A stretch of DNA of 40,330 nt from NCBI GenBank assembly GCA_012841145.1, contig DUVH01000020.1:1-40330 (forward strand), written 5' to 3'. Under the pieces are notes generated by a model. The model did not search any database. It saw nothing but the letters and a program-made list of their open reading frames with translations, and was not told where the DNA came from. Shown here piece by piece: positions 38,283-40,330 of the stretch. The stretch comes from Clostridiaceae bacterium (GTDB lineage Bacteria; Bacillota; Clostridia; Saccharofermentanales; DTU023). Both the position numbers and the translations under genes were made by a program. Positions within the stretch are counted from its first letter, which is position 1. Each line of letters begins with the position of its first letter.

Positions 38283-38681
38283 CTAATCTTCCTTTGAAAG
38301 AAGATCACGAATATCTTTCAGCAACTCTATCTCAGACTCGCCAACCTCTTCCACGGTTTCCTCAGCTTCTTTCTTGCGGCGCGCTTTATTAGCTACACGA
38401 ACGACTAGGAATAGGAAGAAGGCGACGAGAATGAACGTCACGAGCGCCTGAATCACCTGGCCATAACTGATGGCGACTTCTTCGACACCATCAGTCGCTT
38501 GGCGCAGGACGATCTTGAGTGAAGCAAAGTCGATGCCGGCAGTTATGAAGCCGATGAAGGGCATCAAGATGCCGTTGACAACGCTGTCGACGATCGCTTT
38601 GAATGTGAGACCGAGAACAAAGCCGATGGCTGCGTCCAATACGCTGCCTTGTGCGATGAATTCTTTGAACTCTTTGATCAT
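38283..38681 (-). CDS. mscL: Large-conductance mechanosensitive channel MscL
   Basis: The 132-residue membrane protein forms the pentameric safety valve opened by membrane tension on hypo-osmotic shock. The N-terminal helix MIKEFKEFIAQGSVLDAAIGFVLGLTFKAIVDSVVNGILMPFIGFI is diagnostic, with the pore-lining VLDAAIGFVLGLTF. A second membrane helix (ALVTFILVAFFLFLVVRVANKA, about 75-97) and a charged C-terminal helix (KEAEETVEEVGESEIELLKDIRDLL) complete the family pattern at normal length. GAGGAG precedes the ATG. Confidence 0.97.
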   Translation of the reverse strand: MIKEFKEFIAQGSVLDAAIGFVLGLTFKAIVDSVVNGILMPFIGFITAGIDFASLKIVLRQATDGVEEVAISYGQVIQALVTFILVAFFLFLVVRVANKARRKKEAEETVEEVGESEIELLKDIRDLLSKED

Positions 38682-38754
38682 TGTTCTATCTCCTCTGCGT
38701 ACGTTATTTAACCGGATTTTCGCAGGAAACGTACTAACTTAAACTCTGCGCAGG

Positions 38755-38782
38755 TTCATCATCAGAGAACGCTGATGATGAA
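38755..38782. other. 11-bp hairpin between mscL and the P-loop gene
   Basis: TTCATCATCAG (38755-38765) and CTGATGATGAA (38772-38782) form a perfect dyad around AGAACG. No T-run follows in either direction. It lies upstream of mscL and downstream of the P-loop gene; it may be an operator or an RNA hairpin. The rest of the 38682-38906 gap shows nothing clear. Confidence 0.45.
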
Positions 38783-38906
38783 AAATAGTATATCAGATAA
38801 TGCCTACAGATCCGATTGGTATCATGTGTAAAACTTACTGCTTTTTCTCTCATTTCATGTGACAGGATGTTCTTACTCTCTAGGCATTGCTTAGAAAAAT
38901 CAGGTG

Positions 38907-39326
38907 TCAATTTTCGACGAAGCGTAGAGCGTTTTCAGATAAGTCTTGGACGTCAGAGCTGATGGAGATAGTGACATGGACATCGGCTTCCCGGGCGAGT
39001 GTATTTAAATCGACTAGGAACTCGTCCAAATGCTCTTTGTCGTAATCGTCGGCAATGGTAAGAAGGCTATCGATGAAAATATGCGAGATGTCATAGTCCT
39101 TCGCGTTCATACCTGCTAGAAAAGCGATGAGTTGTCCATATCCGCGGACGGGATATTCAGTGATATCAATCAGTCTGACGGAATGGGGGAGGATCTGGTC
39201 AACCGTTTTACCGTACTCGATAAATACAATGTTTAAATCTTTATCTTTCGCTAGTAACTCCATTTGATCGAGCATGATCGGAGTTTTTCCGGAACCTTTG
39301 CTCCCGACAATCGCTTTTACAAACAT
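38907..39326 (-). CDS. Small P-loop ATP-binding protein
   Basis: The 139-residue protein has Walker A VGSKGSGKTP near residues 6-14 and a possible Walker B strand ISHIFIDSLLTIAD (about 80). Similar short P-loop proteins occur widely in Clostridia and are often labelled as twitching-motility ATPases, but no pilus genes are present and it is far too short for PilT. The ATG at 39326 has GGAGGT at good distance; an upstream in-frame codon lacks one. Function unknown. Confidence 0.72.
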   Translation of the reverse strand: MFVKAIVGSKGSGKTPIMLDQMELLAKDKDLNIVFIEYGKTVDQILPHSVRLIDITEYPVRGYGQLIAFLAGMNAKDYDISHIFIDSLLTIADDYDKEHLDEFLVDLNTLAREADVHVTISISSDVQDLSENALRFVEN

Positions 39327-39498
39327 GATGACCTCCATTCATCTCTGTGGCTATTAGTTCTGAATCTTTGTGCTTGCGACAAAGAGTTTCAATGAACAGA
39401 ACTCTTAATATAATCATACGACAAACGGTACATTTTTTGTAGATTAAGAACGTTTTTACATGCTAAACTTTATAAAAATTTGATTTAAAGGTATCGCC

Positions 39499-39984
39499 AT
39501 GGTAAACGTAAATATTCACGATACGAAGAATTCCACGCCACATTCACCGCCCATCGAAGGCACCGGCAGCATCTATTACGCTCTTTTCCATAAGCTGCCA
39601 CAAGACGTCAGCATAGCGGACGGTTTTTTTGAAGGTTGGCCGAATCCACCTGATAAGTGCGCGCATCGGAGAATCTTGGCGGAAAGCTATATGTCCGTTG
39701 TTGCAGTAGATCGGGAAAGACACCTGATTGTAGGATTTCTGAATGTCGTCAGCGATGGCGTTTTATCTGCCTACATTCCATTGCTTGAAGTGATTCCGGC
39801 CTATAGACATCAAGGTATCGGTACGAAGCTCGTCAAGATCGCGCTTGAGAAGACAAGCCATCTCTACATGGTTGACCTCTGCTGCGATGCTGAACTCATG
39901 CCTTTTTATGAGAAACTGGGTATGAGCGGATCGAATGCTATGATTCGCAGAAATTACGATAGGCAAAACGCAAGTCTCGAATAG
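39499..39984 (+). CDS. GNAT-family N-acetyltransferase
   Basis: The 161-residue cytoplasmic enzyme should transfer an acetyl group from acetyl-CoA to an amine. The core motif A is clear: IPLLEVIPAYRHQGIGTKLVKIAL, with the pyrophosphate loop RHQGIG (Gln-x-x-Gly-x-Gly type). A later PFYEKLGMSG matches motif B. The substrate is not visible. An ATG at 39499 follows AAAGG. It stands alone; no terminator was found downstream. Confidence 0.88.
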   Translation: MVNVNIHDTKNSTPHSPPIEGTGSIYYALFHKLPQDVSIADGFFEGWPNPPDKCAHRRILAESYMSVVAVDRERHLIVGFLNVVSDGVLSAYIPLLEVIPAYRHQGIGTKLVKIALEKTSHLYMVDLCCDAELMPFYEKLGMSGSNAMIRRNYDRQNASLE

Positions 39985-40168
39985 AAACCGTCTTCGATAA
40001 CCTAGTCTTTGCTGCGGTTGTTGTCACATAGACGGCTTTACAGGTCACACATCAAAAACGTCATAATGACTGCTGCCGTCGTCTAAAGACAACAACTCCT
40101 TTAGAAATACGCCGCACTCCTTGCTAGACTGCGAGCATGAGCAGTTGCGTTTGGAGACAAATTCAAGC

Positions 40169-40330
40169 ATGAGCGGTTATATAGAGAAGTATATTTACGG
40201 GAAATTCGCACTTGATTATTGGGACGTACCGGCCATCCGAGGCAAAATAGAGCCTCCCGATGCGATCTTTCCCGAAGAATATGTCATCTTCACCGACAAA
40301 CCCCTCTACCGTCCCGATCGCGCCATCATC
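40169..40330 (+). CDS. Start of an unidentified gene, cut by the window edge
   Basis: An open frame runs from ATG 40169 to the last base (54 codons, no stop), beginning MSGYIEKYIYGKFALDYW. GGAG lies about 12 bases upstream, a weak ribosome site, and a small competing ATG frame at 40137 closes within it. The visible part is acidic/aromatic with RGKIEPPDAIFPEEY and no recognised motif. The 39985-40168 gap before it shows no gene or clear signal. Confidence 0.4.
   Translation, partial: MSGYIEKYIYGKFALDYWDVPAIRGKIEPPDAIFPEEYVIFTDKPLYRPDRAII

Overview
The window looks like a piece of a Gram-positive (Firmicutes, probably Clostridia) chromosome. The grounds are strong AGGAGG-type ribosome sites, frequent TTG/GTG starts, lipoprotein-type solute-binding proteins, the cdaA-glmM locus, a YtrA-type GntR operon, AzlCD, and YesM/YesN-type two-component genes. 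No rRNA or taxon-specific marker is present, so the genus cannot be named.

Bases 1 to about 5192 are the right end of a prophage. It begins with a small tail-fibre gene, two startless C-terminal cassettes in inverted orientation, and a tyrosine recombinase gene. The expressed gene and both silent cassettes carry the same 10-bp sequence TGCCAGTTTG in the same reading frame (Ala-Ser-Leu), which is the layout of a DNA-inversion switch (shufflon). Then come an endolysin (amidase plus peptidoglycan-binding domain), a membrane-anchored coiled-coil protein, a holin-like protein and a BppU-type baseplate protein. Next is a small transcription unit (about 4838-5014) with its own promoter and terminator. 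It carries two hairpin units that look like type I-C CRISPR repeats, making it a candidate RNA anti-CRISPR or mini-array. The prophage ends in the 3' half of a tRNA-Gln(CTG) gene, which marks attR.

From 5200 on the sequence is host chromosome. Blocks in order: a GNAT-like protein; a small inverted-repeat element; a lipoprotein on the minus strand; a four-copy degenerate array resembling a type I-E CRISPR relic; cdaA (fused to one YbbR domain), glmM and a membrane-anchored Amidase_3-fold protein that has lost its zinc ligands; and a minus-strand pair encoding a DUF1538 membrane protein and a protein with three PII-like repeats. These are followed by a sensor kinase/AraC response regulator pair and a BMP-family nucleoside-type ABC importer (lipoprotein, double ATPase, two permeases). 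A cluster of six palindromic AT-rich repeats then precedes a GntR regulator/ABC exporter operon with a clear operator, and a tRNA-Thr(TGT) follows.

The right third holds azlCD (minus), an iron-type ABC importer followed by a beta-CASP-like hydrolase, a TIGR01440 protein, and a TetR regulator divergent from an MMPL transporter and an xxxLxxG heptad-repeat surface protein. It closes with a lipoprotein, mscL, a P-loop protein, a GNAT acetyltransferase and a gene cut by the window edge.

The most notable points are the tail-fibre inversion switch, the prophage-borne CRISPR-repeat-like RNA unit, the CRISPR relic in front of cdaA, the pseudo-amidase and the triple-PII/DUF1538 pair. All calls come from reading the sequence; no database search was run.
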